64,000 bases of DNA, taken from the NCBI GenBank assembly GCA_963844255.1, contig CAWJNP010000001.1:62001-126000 (forward strand), read 5' to 3'. The notes below the pieces were generated by a model. That model ran no database searches. It was not told where the DNA came from and worked only from the letters and a program-made list of their open reading frames with translations. The DNA comes from SZAS-79 sp963844255 (GTDB lineage: Bacteria; Pseudomonadota; Gammaproteobacteria; Burkholderiales; SG8-39). The stretch's first letter is position 1. The number at the start of each line of letters is the position of its first letter. Of the stretch, positions 17,801 to 27,051 are shown piece after piece. The position numbers and the translations under genes were made by a program.

Positions 17801-20392
17801 TTGCGCGAAGAGAATAAAGAGGTCGATCCGGTACTGCTGCAGTGCATTGCCGACACGGATACCGGGGGACGCAGGCTCGGCGGTCTTTCGCGCAAGCTGG
17901 TATTTGGCGTGGCCGTTGGCTGGTCGCTGTTTCAGCTCTGGTACGCATCGCCGCTTCCTTTCACCTTTGGCGTCGGCATTCTGAACGACACCGAGGCCAG
18001 ATCCCTGCACCTTGGAATTGCCCTGCTGCTTGGTTTTCTGGTTTTTCCAGCATCCGGAGGCGCACCTCGTAATAGGGTCCCGGTGTTCGACGTGATGTGT
18101 GCCATCCTCGCCGCATTCGCCGGCGCATACCTGCTACTGTTCTACAGCGGACTTGCGCTGCGCCCCGGGCAGCCCAATGCCCTGGACATAGTCACCGGTA
18201 GCGTGGGCATTCTGATGCTGCTGGAAGCAACGCGGCGTGCCGTTGGTCTGCCGATGGCAGTCCTGGCAGTGCTGTTTCTGGCGTACACCCTGTTCGGCAG
18301 GTACTTGCCCGACGTACTTGCACACAAGGGTGCGTCCTTCGAGCGGATGCTTTCCCACCAATGGCTGACGACTGAGGGTGTATTCGGTGTTGCCCTGGGC
18401 GTCTCTTCAGGATTCATCTTCATGTTCGTTCTGTTCGGCGCCATGCTTGATCGGGCCGGGGCCGGAAATTACATGATGCAGGTCTCGTTCGCGCTTCTGG
18501 GCCACCTGCGCGGTGGTCCCGCCAAAGTGGCGGTTGTTTCATCGGGGCTGAACGGACTGATCTCGGGCTCCTCGGTGTCCAACGTGGTTTCCGGTGGCAT
18601 CTTCACCATTCCCCTGATGAAGAAAGCGGGATATGGCGGCGTCAAGGCGGGCGCAATCGAGACCATGTCGTCGGTGGATGGCCAACTCATGCCGCCGGTG
18701 ATGGGCGCAGCGGCGTTCCTGATGGTGGAATACGTTGGGATTCCATATCCGGAGATCTGCAGGCACGCTTTTCTGCCTGCGGTCCTCTCATACATCGCGC
18801 TCTTTTACATCGTCCACCTTGAGGCGTTGAAGCTTGGCATGGAACCCATGGTCGGCGGGCGCTCGCGCACACTACGTGAGCGGGTCATCGGGTGGGCACT
18901 CGGACTATCCGGCACGATCGCAGTCTGCGCCCTGGTCTACTTCGTTGCCGAGGCAGCAAAAAACACGTTCGGCGCGGCCGCGCCATGGATCCTGGCCGTT
19001 CTTCTTGGCGCGCTTTATCTGTGGACGGTGTCTCTTGCAGCGAGTTGTCCTGATTTACCGCAGGACATCGACGTGGACCATCCGGTGCAGCCGGAAACCT
19101 GGCCGACGGTAAAAGCGGGTCTGCACTTCATGATTCCGATCGGAACGCTGATCTGGTGTCTCATGATCGAAGAGTTGTCACCGGCGCTCGCGGCATTCTG
19201 GGCGACCGCAGTACTCGTTGTTTTGATGCTGTCGCACCGGCCCTTGACGGTTCTTTTCCGCAAGCAGAACGGCGCGGTCGCGGAAATCAAGCGCGGCATG
19301 ATGGAGGTGGTCGATGGCCTCAATGATGGCGCCCGCAGCATGATCGGTATCGCCATAGCTACAGGTACGGCGGGAATCATTGTCGGGGGTATCACGCTCA
19401 CCGGGCTGGGCCTGCGCATGACCGAGTTCGTGGAGTTCATTTCGTTCGGCAATGTACTGGTCATGCTGCTGTTCACCGCGTTTTCCTGCCTGGTTCTGGG
19501 TCTGGGCGTGCCGACCACCGCCAACTACATTCTCGTGGCCACACTGATGGCCCCGGTCATTGTCGAACTCGGCGCACAGTCCGGAATGGTGATCCCCCTG
19601 ATTGCAGTTCATCTGTTCGTCTTTTACTACGGGATCATGGGCGACGTTACGCCACCGGTGGGGCTGGCGACATTTGCGGCGGCGGCGATATCCGGGGAGG
19701 ATCCAATCGCCACCGGCATCCAAGGCGCCTTGTACATCATGCGCACGGCGGTATTGCCTTTCGTCTGGATCTTCAATCCGCAATTGCTCCTGATTGACGT
19801 GCACGGCGTGTTCGAGACGACCCTCGTCATTGCGGCCAGCCTCGCGGCGTCCCTGACCTTTGCTGCGGCTACGATGGGCTGGTTTCAGGCGCGCTGCCGA
19901 TGGTGGGAGATTCTCGTGCTTCTGATGGCTACCTTCATGTTGTTTCGGCCAAACTTTTTCATGGATCAGATCTACGAACCCCACGAGATCCGACCGGCCA
20001 GCGAAGTGATGTCGCTGGCTGTCTTGGCGCCGCCCGACAATCCGATGGTCCTGATCATAGAGGGAACCACGATCGAAGGAGAGGACCTAAAGAAAACCGT
20101 GGGTGTCCGCATGGGCGCACCGGGAGAGGGCCGAAAGAGGCTGAACGAGGCGGGCCTCATGCTGAGTGTGCTGGGCGACGAGGTTCGCATCGCCAGCGTC
20201 AGGTTCGGCAGCCGCGCGAAGAAGTCCGGCTTTGAGCAGGGATGGAAAGTGGCGGGAGTTCAGATTGCCGCCAACCGGCCCTCGCCACACTGGGTCTATC
20301 TGCCCGCGCTCGCGCTTGTTATGCTGGTCTTCTTTGTGCAGAGAGCCCGGTTGCGCCGTCAGGCGGGACATCACGACACGCCTTCGACGTAG
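17801..20392 (+). CDS. TRAP transporter fused permease subunit (DctQM type, 4TM-12TM)
   Basis: Large inner-membrane permease of a TAXI-TRAP system in which the small and large membrane subunits are one chain. At 863 residues it has many hydrophobic segments; the conserved DctM core shows SGLNGLISGSSVSNVVSGGIFT, VDGQLMPPVMGAAAFLMVEY, and a second repeat with LGVPTTANYILVATLMAPV and MGDVTPPVGLATFAAAAISG. The last 160 residues form a soluble DUF3394/PDZ-like region (VRFGSRAKKSGFEQGWKV) followed by a final hydrophobic segment. The start is TTG 17801 after a GAGAGG site. It acts with the TAXI protein upstream. Confidence 0.92.
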   Translation: MREENKEVDPVLLQCIADTDTGGRRLGGLSRKLVFGVAVGWSLFQLWYASPLPFTFGVGILNDTEARSLHLGIALLLGFLVFPASGGAPRNRVPVFDVMCAILAAFAGAYLLLFYSGLALRPGQPNALDIVTGSVGILMLLEATRRAVGLPMAVLAVLFLAYTLFGRYLPDVLAHKGASFERMLSHQWLTTEGVFGVALGVSSGFIFMFVLFGAMLDRAGAGNYMMQVSFALLGHLRGGPAKVAVVSSGLNGLISGSSVSNVVSGGIFTIPLMKKAGYGGVKAGAIETMSSVDGQLMPPVMGAAAFLMVEYVGIPYPEICRHAFLPAVLSYIALFYIVHLEALKLGMEPMVGGRSRTLRERVIGWALGLSGTIAVCALVYFVAEAAKNTFGAAAPWILAVLLGALYLWTVSLAASCPDLPQDIDVDHPVQPETWPTVKAGLHFMIPIGTLIWCLMIEELSPALAAFWATAVLVVLMLSHRPLTVLFRKQNGAVAEIKRGMMEVVDGLNDGARSMIGIAIATGTAGIIVGGITLTGLGLRMTEFVEFISFGNVLVMLLFTAFSCLVLGLGVPTTANYILVATLMAPVIVELGAQSGMVIPLIAVHLFVFYYGIMGDVTPPVGLATFAAAAISGEDPIATGIQGALYIMRTAVLPFVWIFNPQLLLIDVHGVFETTLVIAASLAASLTFAAATMGWFQARCRWWEILVLLMATFMLFRPNFFMDQIYEPHEIRPASEVMSLAVLAPPDNPMVLIIEGTTIEGEDLKKTVGVRMGAPGEGRKRLNEAGLMLSVLGDEVRIASVRFGSRAKKSGFEQGWKVAGVQIAANRPSPHWVYLPALALVMLVFFVQRARLRRQAGHHDTPST

Positions 20393-20414
20393 CGCTTGTC
20401 CGACCGGTCTATTC

Positions 20415-21671
20415 ATGACACCTGCGAGTAGAACAGCGGATTACGTTCCCGGGGCAAAAGGCACGCTCGAGGGCGTACGTGTACTCGATCTTTCACGCCT
20501 GGTTGCCGGGAACACGCTTACCCAGTTGTTCGCGGACTTCGGTGCAGAAGTCATCAAGGTGGAACCGCCCGCGGGAGATACGCTGCGTGCGTGGAAAACG
20601 CAGGGCGTTCAGACCAACTGGAAGGTGTACGCACGTAACAAAAAGAGCCTTTGCCTCGAACTCCGAAACCCTGAAGCAATGGCCCTTCTGCTGGATCTGG
20701 TGCGAACGGCCGCTGTGTTCGTCGAGAGTTTTCGTCCGGGAACGCTGGAGAAAATGGGGATTCCACCCGTGCGTTTACACGAACTGAATCCGGCGCTTGT
20801 CATCGTGCGCATTTCCGGTTGGGGGCAGAGCGGTCCGTACAAGAGCAGACCGGGCTTCGGTACCCTTGTCGAAGGCATGTCTGGTTTTGCCTCCATGAAC
20901 GGGTTTCCCGACCGGGAACCTGTTCTTCCACCCATGTATCTGGCAGACAGCGTCGCCGGTCTCTATGGAGCGGCGGCCGTCATGATGGCTCTGCGCGAAG
21001 TCGAGGTTAACAAAGGTTCCGGGCAGGTGATCGATCTCCCGCTGCTTGATCCCCTGTTCGCCGTGTTGGGACCGCAGGCTGCCAATTTCCGCTTGACCGG
21101 GAAGGTCAAGCCGCGGGTCGGCAGCGGTTCCACAAATTCAGGTCCGCGCAATGCCTACCGGACGCGGGACGATCGGTGGGTGTGTCTTTCGGCGTCGACG
21201 CAAAAGATGGCCGAACGTCTGTTTCGATCGATTGGCCGCGAAGATCTGATCAACGACCCGCGTTACCGAAGCAACGAACGGCGTGTGCAACACGCCGCTG
21301 AACTCGACGCGATCATCGGCGCCTTCATCGCGCAGCGGACACAGGCGGATAACGTTTCATTCTTTGAAGAGGCACAGGTCACGATCGGACCGATCTACGA
21401 TATTTCCCAGATCGTTCAGGATCCGCATGTAATCGAACGCGAACTCGTTGCCGACTACCCGGACTCTGACATGGACGCTTTTCCAATGCACCACGTGGTG
21501 CCGCGACTCTCCGGGACGCCCGGTGCTGTCCGGACTCCTGCACCGTCGCTCGGCCAGCACAATCGAGAGGTGCTTGCCGGAATTGGCGTCGACGCAGTGC
21601 GGTACGAGCGTCTGCGCGCGACGGGAGCCGTATTCGAAGAGCCCGCAAAAAACCCTGGGGACGTCGAATGA
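20415..21671 (+). CDS. CaiB/BaiF family CoA-transferase
   Basis: Class III CoA-transferase that moves CoA between carboxylic acids. With ATG 20415 it has 418 residues. Family motifs are LEGVRVLDLSRLVAGNTLTQ, FADFGAEVIKVEPPAGD, the NKKSLCLELRNPE segment, and IDLPLLDPLFAVLG containing the likely catalytic aspartate. It begins 22 bp after the TRAP permease and overlaps the following CitE-like lyase by 4 bp (ATGA). This context suggests that it activates the imported acid to its CoA ester for the lyase. The acid is not identifiable from sequence. Confidence 0.88.
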   Translation: MTPASRTADYVPGAKGTLEGVRVLDLSRLVAGNTLTQLFADFGAEVIKVEPPAGDTLRAWKTQGVQTNWKVYARNKKSLCLELRNPEAMALLLDLVRTAAVFVESFRPGTLEKMGIPPVRLHELNPALVIVRISGWGQSGPYKSRPGFGTLVEGMSGFASMNGFPDREPVLPPMYLADSVAGLYGAAAVMMALREVEVNKGSGQVIDLPLLDPLFAVLGPQAANFRLTGKVKPRVGSGSTNSGPRNAYRTRDDRWVCLSASTQKMAERLFRSIGREDLINDPRYRSNERRVQHAAELDAIIGAFIAQRTQADNVSFFEEAQVTIGPIYDISQIVQDPHVIERELVADYPDSDMDAFPMHHVVPRLSGTPGAVRTPAPSLGQHNREVLAGIGVDAVRYERLRATGAVFEEPAKNPGDVE

Positions 21672-22576
21672 AACCGGATCTTCCTGTCTGGCGTTCTCTG
21701 CTGTATGTGCCGGTAAACGTCGATAAGTATGTGGAGAAAGCACATACGAGGGGCGCCGACTGCATTCAGCTTGACCTTGAAGACAGCGTGCCGGCTGCGG
21801 AAAAGGAGAGCGCACGTCTGCTGGTAGGAGCCGCAGCCTCAAGGGTCAGGCGCGGTGGCGCGGACGTCGTGGTGCGCATCAACCGGCCGCTTTCAATGGC
21901 CGTGCGCGACCTTGAGGCTGCCGTATGCGCGGATGTTAATGGCATTGCGGTGACCAAAGTCCAGAGCGCAGATCATTTGAGACTGCTGGACGAGCTGGTC
22001 GGTGACCTGGAGGTGAAGCGTGGGCTGGTGGCAGGGCATACCCGTTTTATTGCGATGATAGAAACGCCTGCGGCGTACTTTCGCATGGCGGAAATTGCCG
22101 GTTCGGTTGGACGGTTGGTCGCAATGAATATCGGAGGCGAGGATTTTGCGCTTGAAGCAGGGATGGCGCCGGTTGAGGCGACCTTGCAGATGCCCAAGCA
22201 GCAGATGATCTTTGCAGCGCGCTCCGGAGGCCTCATGCCGCTCGGATTCATCGCAAGTGTTGCGGGTTTTGGAGATTGGCCCGCATTTCGTGCGATGGTG
22301 CGCCGTTCGAGGCAGTTCGGCTTCATGGGCGCGGGATGCATTCATCCCGGACAGGTCGCGATCGTCAACGAGGAATACACCCCGGATGCGGGTGAACTTG
22401 CCTATGCGGCGCGCGTCGTTGAAGAGAATGCGCGGTCCGAAGCGACGGGGCGCGGAACCTTTGCGCTGGATGGCCAGATGATCGACGTCCCGGTCGTCCA
22501 GCGCGCCCAGCGGTTGTTGTCACGCATGGCCGCAATCGAAGCGCGGGAATCCGCGAAACGCCGGTTTTCAGAATGA
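21668..22576 (+). CDS. HpcH/HpaI-CitE family CoA ester lyase
   Basis: Member of the citrate lyase beta / malyl-CoA and citramalyl-CoA lyase family; these cleave beta-hydroxyacyl-CoA into acetyl- or propionyl-CoA and a 2-oxoacid. The 302-residue protein starts MKPDLPVWRSLLYVPVNVDK. It shows DCIQLDLEDSVPAAEKE, the acid-rich IAMIETPAAYFRMAEIAG and the metal-site region NIGGEDFALEAGM, then GAGCIHPGQVAIVNEEYTPD. Its start overlaps the CoA-transferase gene, so the two act on one pathway. Citramalyl-CoA or malyl-CoA is a plausible substrate, by inference only. Confidence 0.87.
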   Translation: MKPDLPVWRSLLYVPVNVDKYVEKAHTRGADCIQLDLEDSVPAAEKESARLLVGAAASRVRRGGADVVVRINRPLSMAVRDLEAAVCADVNGIAVTKVQSADHLRLLDELVGDLEVKRGLVAGHTRFIAMIETPAAYFRMAEIAGSVGRLVAMNIGGEDFALEAGMAPVEATLQMPKQQMIFAARSGGLMPLGFIASVAGFGDWPAFRAMVRRSRQFGFMGAGCIHPGQVAIVNEEYTPDAGELAYAARVVEENARSEATGRGTFALDGQMIDVPVVQRAQRLLSRMAAIEARESAKRRFSE

Positions 22577-22896
22577 GATGCGGCTGCCCGGTTTTGGACA
22601 TCCGGTTTGCGGTACCGGCGCCGGGTGGGAGGTCGTCAGAATCGTTGCGGATCCTGCATGAGGCGGTTCTGGGGGCAGATTGATCGTCGCGACCAGTGAT
22701 GCGCGAGCTAGAAAAGTCGGATTCCGGGGGATTTTTCAGTCGAGCCCCCGGTAAGAGGTGGCCAAATCCGTAAAATTGGTGAAGAATTGAACCCCCGAAA
22801 GGCTTGGTCGGGCGGCGCATTTTTTTTGCGCGCGAGGCATAATGGCAATTCAGATTTGCGCCCCGACTGATTTGGGCTCCAGGACACTAGTGAACA
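22577..22896. other. 320-bp intergenic region before the Ser/Thr kinase gene
   Basis: No convincing reading frame is seen here. GCGCA-T7-TGCGC at 22815-22831 is a small inverted repeat with a T-only loop. CATAAT at 22838-22843 could be a -10 element, about 54 bp before the kinase ATG, but no good -35 lies at the right distance. The lyase operon most likely ends in this gap and the kinase promoter lies in its second half. Confidence 0.4.
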
Positions 22897-25428
22897 ATGG
22901 CGACACCCGGATCTGAAATAAAGCGCCTAGGGCGCTACGACATCGAAAGCGTCCTCGGCAAGGGCGCGATGGGCGTCGTCTATGCGGGTATCGATCCGAG
23001 GCTGCACCGCAAGGTCGCAATCAAGACCATCCTCAAGAGTTCGCTCGACGAGGATACCGCCCGGGAATACACGATGCGATTCGATCGCGAGGCCCAGGCG
23101 GTCGCGCGACTGAATCATCCGAACATCGTTCAGGTGTATGACTTCGGCTCGGAAGGCGAAATTGCATACATCGTCATGGAGTTCATCCAGGGCAAAGAGC
23201 TCAAGGACTTCTTCGACGCAAACGAGCGCTTCGACATAAAAGAAGCTGTGCACATCATGGGAGAGCTCTGCGACGCTCTCCATTTTGCACACGAGGCCGG
23301 CATTGTCCACAGGGACATCAAGCCGGCCAACGTCATGATCGACAACAAGGGGCGCGTGAAGCTTGCCGACTTCGGCGTTGCGCGCATCACCGATGCCGAG
23401 CGTTCGGACAGCGAGAAGACGCAGGCCGGGGCTATCGTCGGAACGCCCGCCTACATGTCGCCCGAGCAGATCGAGGGTGGCGAGATCGATCGGCGCACCG
23501 ATATTTTCTCTGCCGGAATCATCCTTTTTCAGTTTCTGACTGGGGAAAAGCCGTTTACCGGCACGAGTACCTGGACAATCGCCAAGAAGATTCTTCAGGA
23601 CAACCCTCCGGCGCCTTCGACGCTCAACAAGTCGATCTCGCCGCTTTTCGATGCGGTCATCAACAAGGCGCTGTCGAAGGACAGGAACACCCGCTATCAG
23701 ACCGCCCGTGATCTCGGCGCTGCCCTCAAGCTTGCTCTGGAAGGCAAGGCAGAAGGTGAGGACGAGTCGGACAAGACGGTGGTGGGCTCGCTTGCGTTCG
23801 ATATGCCAACCCGCTCGCCGGCACCCGGGATCGCTGCAGCATCTTCTGCGAGTTCGAGTACCCACGCTGGTCAGGCGACGGGAACTCAGGAAGTCGAGCT
23901 TGAGTTCTGGCGTTCGATCAAGGACGGCAACGATGCCGACGACTTTGACCTCTACGTAAAGCAGTTTCCTGAGGGGATTTACGCTGCCCTGGCGAAGCGC
24001 AAGAGCGCAAAGATCCGCGGGGTCGCCTCAGAGGAAACGGCGACCAAGGGTTTGCAGGCTGCCGAGCAGGAAAAGCGGGAAATCGAAGAAGCGGCGCGTC
24101 GGGAAGCCGAGGCCAAGACAAAGCTGGCCGAGGAAAAGGCCAAGCTCGAGGCGCAGATGGCGCAACGGGAGGCCGACTTCCAGAAGCGCGCTGCCGAGGC
24201 CGAGGCCAAGCGGGAAGCTGCAGCGAAGGCCAAAGCCGAGGCCGACGCCCGGGAGAAGGCCGAGTTCGAAGCCAAGCTTGCAAAGCGTGAAGCCGATCTC
24301 CAGGTTCAGCTGAAGAAGCAGGAAGAAGAGCTGAAGAAGAAGGAGGCTGAGACCGTTCATCTGGCCAAAGAGATCCGGAAGAAAAAGGGCTCTCCCCTGG
24401 TTCCTGTTGCGATCGGTCTGCTGGTCGCCGCGATCGGCGGCGGTGCCTTTTACTACTATGGGCGGAACCCGGATACGCAGGAGTTGATGGCCGCACTTGA
24501 GGTGGCCAAAAAGTCCAACGAACAACTGGTTCAGGCGCGGCAAGCCGAGCAGAACGCTGCAAAGGCGCTTGAACTGGCCAGACAGGCGGAAGCCGAGGCC
24601 AAGGCTTCCGGCGACGTAGAAAAGCAGAAGCAACTGGCAGAACAGACGCGTCTGCGTGAAGCCGAACTGCAGAAGCAAGCGGACCTGGTCAAACAACGCG
24701 AAGAAGAAGCCAAGAAGGCGCTGGCAGCGGCTGAAGAAAAGAAGAACAAGCTGCAGGATTCCGAGGCGAAGAAGAAGGCGGCCGAGGAAAAGGCAAAAAT
24801 AGACAAGGCTAAGGCGGACAAGGCAGCGGCCGAGAAAGCCGAGACGGACAGGCTTGCTGCAGCAGACGCCGATAAAAAAGCAGCCGAAGCGAAGGCCGCG
24901 TCGGAAAAGGTTGCCGCGGCGGAAGCGGAAAGGAAGGCTGCCGAAGCAAAAGCTGCAGCTGACAAGGCAAGAACAGCGGCCGTACCAAAGCCTCCGAAGC
25001 CCGCAGCGAAGATGACTGCAGCAGAGGAAAGGGCGGCAGACCGGAAGGCTGAGCAAGAAGCCGCTGCGGACAAGGCGGCCGCAGACGCCGCTAACAAAGC
25101 TGCACAGGGGACGCCTGCCAAGAAGGCGGTGGCAGAACTGCCCCCTGAAAAGATCGAGCGGGTCGGGCGAATCGAGGTGGCCGCGTCAGATCCGAACCTG
25201 CTGCTGTTGAAGCAGGGCAAGGATGCGGAAAACAGCGGAGATGCCAAGGCCGCGATCAAGTTGTATCGCGAGGCCTACCGCAACGGCAGTGGTGAGGCGG
25301 CCAAGCTGATCGGCGACATTTATGTCGACGGGAAAGGTAATCAGCCTCGCGATTACGCCGAGTCACTCGTCTGGTATACGCGGGCGGAGAAAAAAGGCGT
25401 GCAAGTCGATCGCGCGCGTTCGCGCTGA
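22897..25428 (+). CDS. Membrane-spanning Ser/Thr protein kinase with TolA-like coiled coils and a Sel1-like C-terminus
   Basis: An 843-residue Hanks-type kinase. The catalytic domain (about 12-275) has the glycine loop LGKGAMGVVY, catalytic lysine near Lys43 in VAIKTIL, HRDIKPANVM with Asp140, DFGVARI with Asp158 and GTPAYMSPEQIEGG. After a linker, residues about 390-490 form an alanine/lysine/glutamate coiled coil. A membrane helix follows at about 500-520 (VPVAIGLLVAAIGGGAFYYY), then a second, longer TolA-like coiled coil to about 745. The end (about 765-843) looks like TPR/Sel1 repeats (AAIKLYREAYRNGSGEAAKL, DYAESLVWYTRAEKKG). All kinase residues are present. Target and signal are unknown. 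Confidence 0.9.
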   Translation: MATPGSEIKRLGRYDIESVLGKGAMGVVYAGIDPRLHRKVAIKTILKSSLDEDTAREYTMRFDREAQAVARLNHPNIVQVYDFGSEGEIAYIVMEFIQGKELKDFFDANERFDIKEAVHIMGELCDALHFAHEAGIVHRDIKPANVMIDNKGRVKLADFGVARITDAERSDSEKTQAGAIVGTPAYMSPEQIEGGEIDRRTDIFSAGIILFQFLTGEKPFTGTSTWTIAKKILQDNPPAPSTLNKSISPLFDAVINKALSKDRNTRYQTARDLGAALKLALEGKAEGEDESDKTVVGSLAFDMPTRSPAPGIAAASSASSSTHAGQATGTQEVELEFWRSIKDGNDADDFDLYVKQFPEGIYAALAKRKSAKIRGVASEETATKGLQAAEQEKREIEEAARREAEAKTKLAEEKAKLEAQMAQREADFQKRAAEAEAKREAAAKAKAEADAREKAEFEAKLAKREADLQVQLKKQEEELKKKEAETVHLAKEIRKKKGSPLVPVAIGLLVAAIGGGAFYYYGRNPDTQELMAALEVAKKSNEQLVQARQAEQNAAKALELARQAEAEAKASGDVEKQKQLAEQTRLREAELQKQADLVKQREEEAKKALAAAEEKKNKLQDSEAKKKAAEEKAKIDKAKADKAAAEKAETDRLAAADADKKAAEAKAASEKVAAAEAERKAAEAKAAADKARTAAVPKPPKPAAKMTAAEERAADRKAEQEAAADKAAADAANKAAQGTPAKKAVAELPPEKIERVGRIEVAASDPNLLLLKQGKDAENSGDAKAAIKLYREAYRNGSGEAAKLIGDIYVDGKGNQPRDYAESLVWYTRAEKKGVQVDRARSR

Positions 25429-25474
25429 ACTCAGGTTTTAGCGCCGCGTTCCTTTAGCTCTGCAACCGCTCTAC

Positions 25475-26614
25475 TCAGGCTACTCTGTAGCGGCTGAGAA
25501 TCTCCCGGTTGATCTCGATTCCAAGTCCGGGCCCATCGGGTATCTTGACGATCCCCTTGTGGTGGCGAAACACATCGCCGCCGAGTTCCTCTCTGAACGG
25601 GTTGTAGGTCTGCTCGTATTCCAGCATCGGTGGTTGGGGTACGAGGCAGGGTGGGCACTCGGGCAGTGAAGCGAGAAAATGCATGGTGGCCGTGAGCCCG
25701 ATGGCCGTTCCCCAGGCGTGCGGGACGCATTGCACCCAATGCGCCTGGGCCAGTGCGGCGATCTTCTTGCATTCGGTGATCCCGCCGGCTGCGCAGACAT
25801 CGGGTTGCACGATGTCCATGGCACGACGGTTGATGATCTCGCGGAAGCTGAACTTGGTGAATTCGTTTTCGCCTCCGGCCACCTGCATGTCGAGCGCAGC
25901 AGAGACTTCGGCGTAGCCGTCCAGGTCCTCCGGCGAAACTGGTTCTTCGAACCAGTGAATGCCGAGCTTTTCCATTTCGCGCCCGATCTGTATGGCCTGG
26001 GGAACGTTGTAGCAATGGTTGGCATCCACCATGAGGAGCATTTCTGCGCCGATCGCGTCGCGCACGGCTGCGATGCGATCCAGGTCCTTTTTCATTGAGC
26101 CCAGACCGATTTTCATTTTCACTGCAGGAAAACCTTGTTCCTTGTATCCCAGCGCCTCTTCGACCGCAGTCTCCGTGAGCCGGTCCATATCGGTGAAGTA
26201 CAAACCGGTCGCGTACGCAACCAGATCAGTTCGAAACGCGCCGCCGATAAGTTTGTGGATCGGTTTACCGGTGGCTTTGCCGATGATGTCCCAGAGCGCA
26301 ATGTCGACCCCCGATATTCCCGAGATCGTCATTCCCGTCAGTCCGTAATCCTTGACCTTGTTGTACAGCGCTTCCCAGATCACTTCCACATCGAAGGGGT
26401 CTTTGCCGATCAGCGATGGCTTCAGCAGGGAGTCGACGACGCTTTTTGCCACTGCGGATGGGCCGTAGCAATCGCCCCACCCAATGATCCCTTCGTCGGT
26501 AATGACCTCGACGACCAGCGCTCCCTTGGTCTTGTACCACCAGCCGCGCGAGGACGTGAACGGCTTGTCCACCGCGCAAGAGAGTTGGTGGGTGATGACG
26601 TCGAGGATCTTCAT
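25475..26614 (-). CDS. Mandelate racemase/muconate lactonizing enzyme family protein (enolase superfamily)
   Basis: A 379-residue enolase-superfamily enzyme that removes an alpha proton from a carboxylate substrate, most likely a sugar-acid dehydratase or a cycloisomerase. It shows the KMKIG lysine motif (KMKIGLGSMKKDLDR), metal ligands in VDANHCYN, EEPVSPEDLDG and GGENEFTKF, and the late histidine motif CVPHAWGTAIG. The start ATG 26614 has a GGGAG site. It is monocistronic and convergent with the kinase gene. Substrate specificity in this superfamily cannot be assigned from sequence alone. Confidence 0.86.
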   Translation of the reverse strand: MKILDVITHQLSCAVDKPFTSSRGWWYKTKGALVVEVITDEGIIGWGDCYGPSAVAKSVVDSLLKPSLIGKDPFDVEVIWEALYNKVKDYGLTGMTISGISGVDIALWDIIGKATGKPIHKLIGGAFRTDLVAYATGLYFTDMDRLTETAVEEALGYKEQGFPAVKMKIGLGSMKKDLDRIAAVRDAIGAEMLLMVDANHCYNVPQAIQIGREMEKLGIHWFEEPVSPEDLDGYAEVSAALDMQVAGGENEFTKFSFREIINRRAMDIVQPDVCAAGGITECKKIAALAQAHWVQCVPHAWGTAIGLTATMHFLASLPECPPCLVPQPPMLEYEQTYNPFREELGGDVFRHHKGIVKIPDGPGLGIEINREILSRYRVA

Positions 26615-26990
26615 TCTGAAACTCCCTGAGGGCTGAAAAGGCAGACGCGCATAATCCGCGAGATTGATTCCTGATACCAGTGCGATTTCGATTTTCCGAG
26701 AACGCCTGGTTATGTAAGTGGACGCTCGCTTTTGGTATGTCTCCCGTATATATCTGCCTGCTTACATTGATCACCATTGGTATGGCACACCCTGTCCCCG
26801 AGAGCGCGGTGTCGGAGGTTAATGGCTATTTGCGAATGAAGGTTGGCAGACGGAGCCTATAACCGGTAGGCGAAACGCCTGTGGCGTTCGAGCCGCTGAG
26901 CGCCGAGCAGATGCCCAAGCGCTCCAGGGTGACCAAGGAAATTGGCCTCAAGGCGAAATAGGCGAGCGGCGCGCTCGTCTGACGCAGATC

Positions 26991-27006
26991 TGTTCCACGT
27001 GAAACA
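26991..27006 (+). other. parS centromere site 1
   Basis: TGTTCCACGTGAAACA matches the bacterial parS consensus TGTTNCACGTGAAACA exactly. It is about 2.7 kb upstream of parA and 107 bp from the mnmG ATG at the nearest. ParB should nucleate here and spread to organise the origin region. Confidence 0.88.
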
Positions 27007-27035
27007 CTCGTCCTCAACCAGCGCCAGTCGATTCT

Positions 27036-27051
27036 GGTTTCACGTGGAACA
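27036..27051 (-). other. parS centromere site 2 (inverted relative to site 1)
   Basis: Read on the minus strand this is TGTTCCACGTGAAACC, identical to site 1 except for the last base. It is 29 bp from site 1 in the opposite orientation. The CACGTG core is intact in both. Confidence 0.85.

Noticed and set aside
25431..26015. Alternative reading of the 3' end of the enolase-superfamily gene in another frame
   Set aside because: The main frame ends with the usual EINREILSRYRV terminus and all metal ligands, so no frameshift is needed.
26680..26862. 60-codon small open frame upstream of mnmG
   Set aside because: No ribosome site, no recognisable motif, and composition unlike neighbouring genes.
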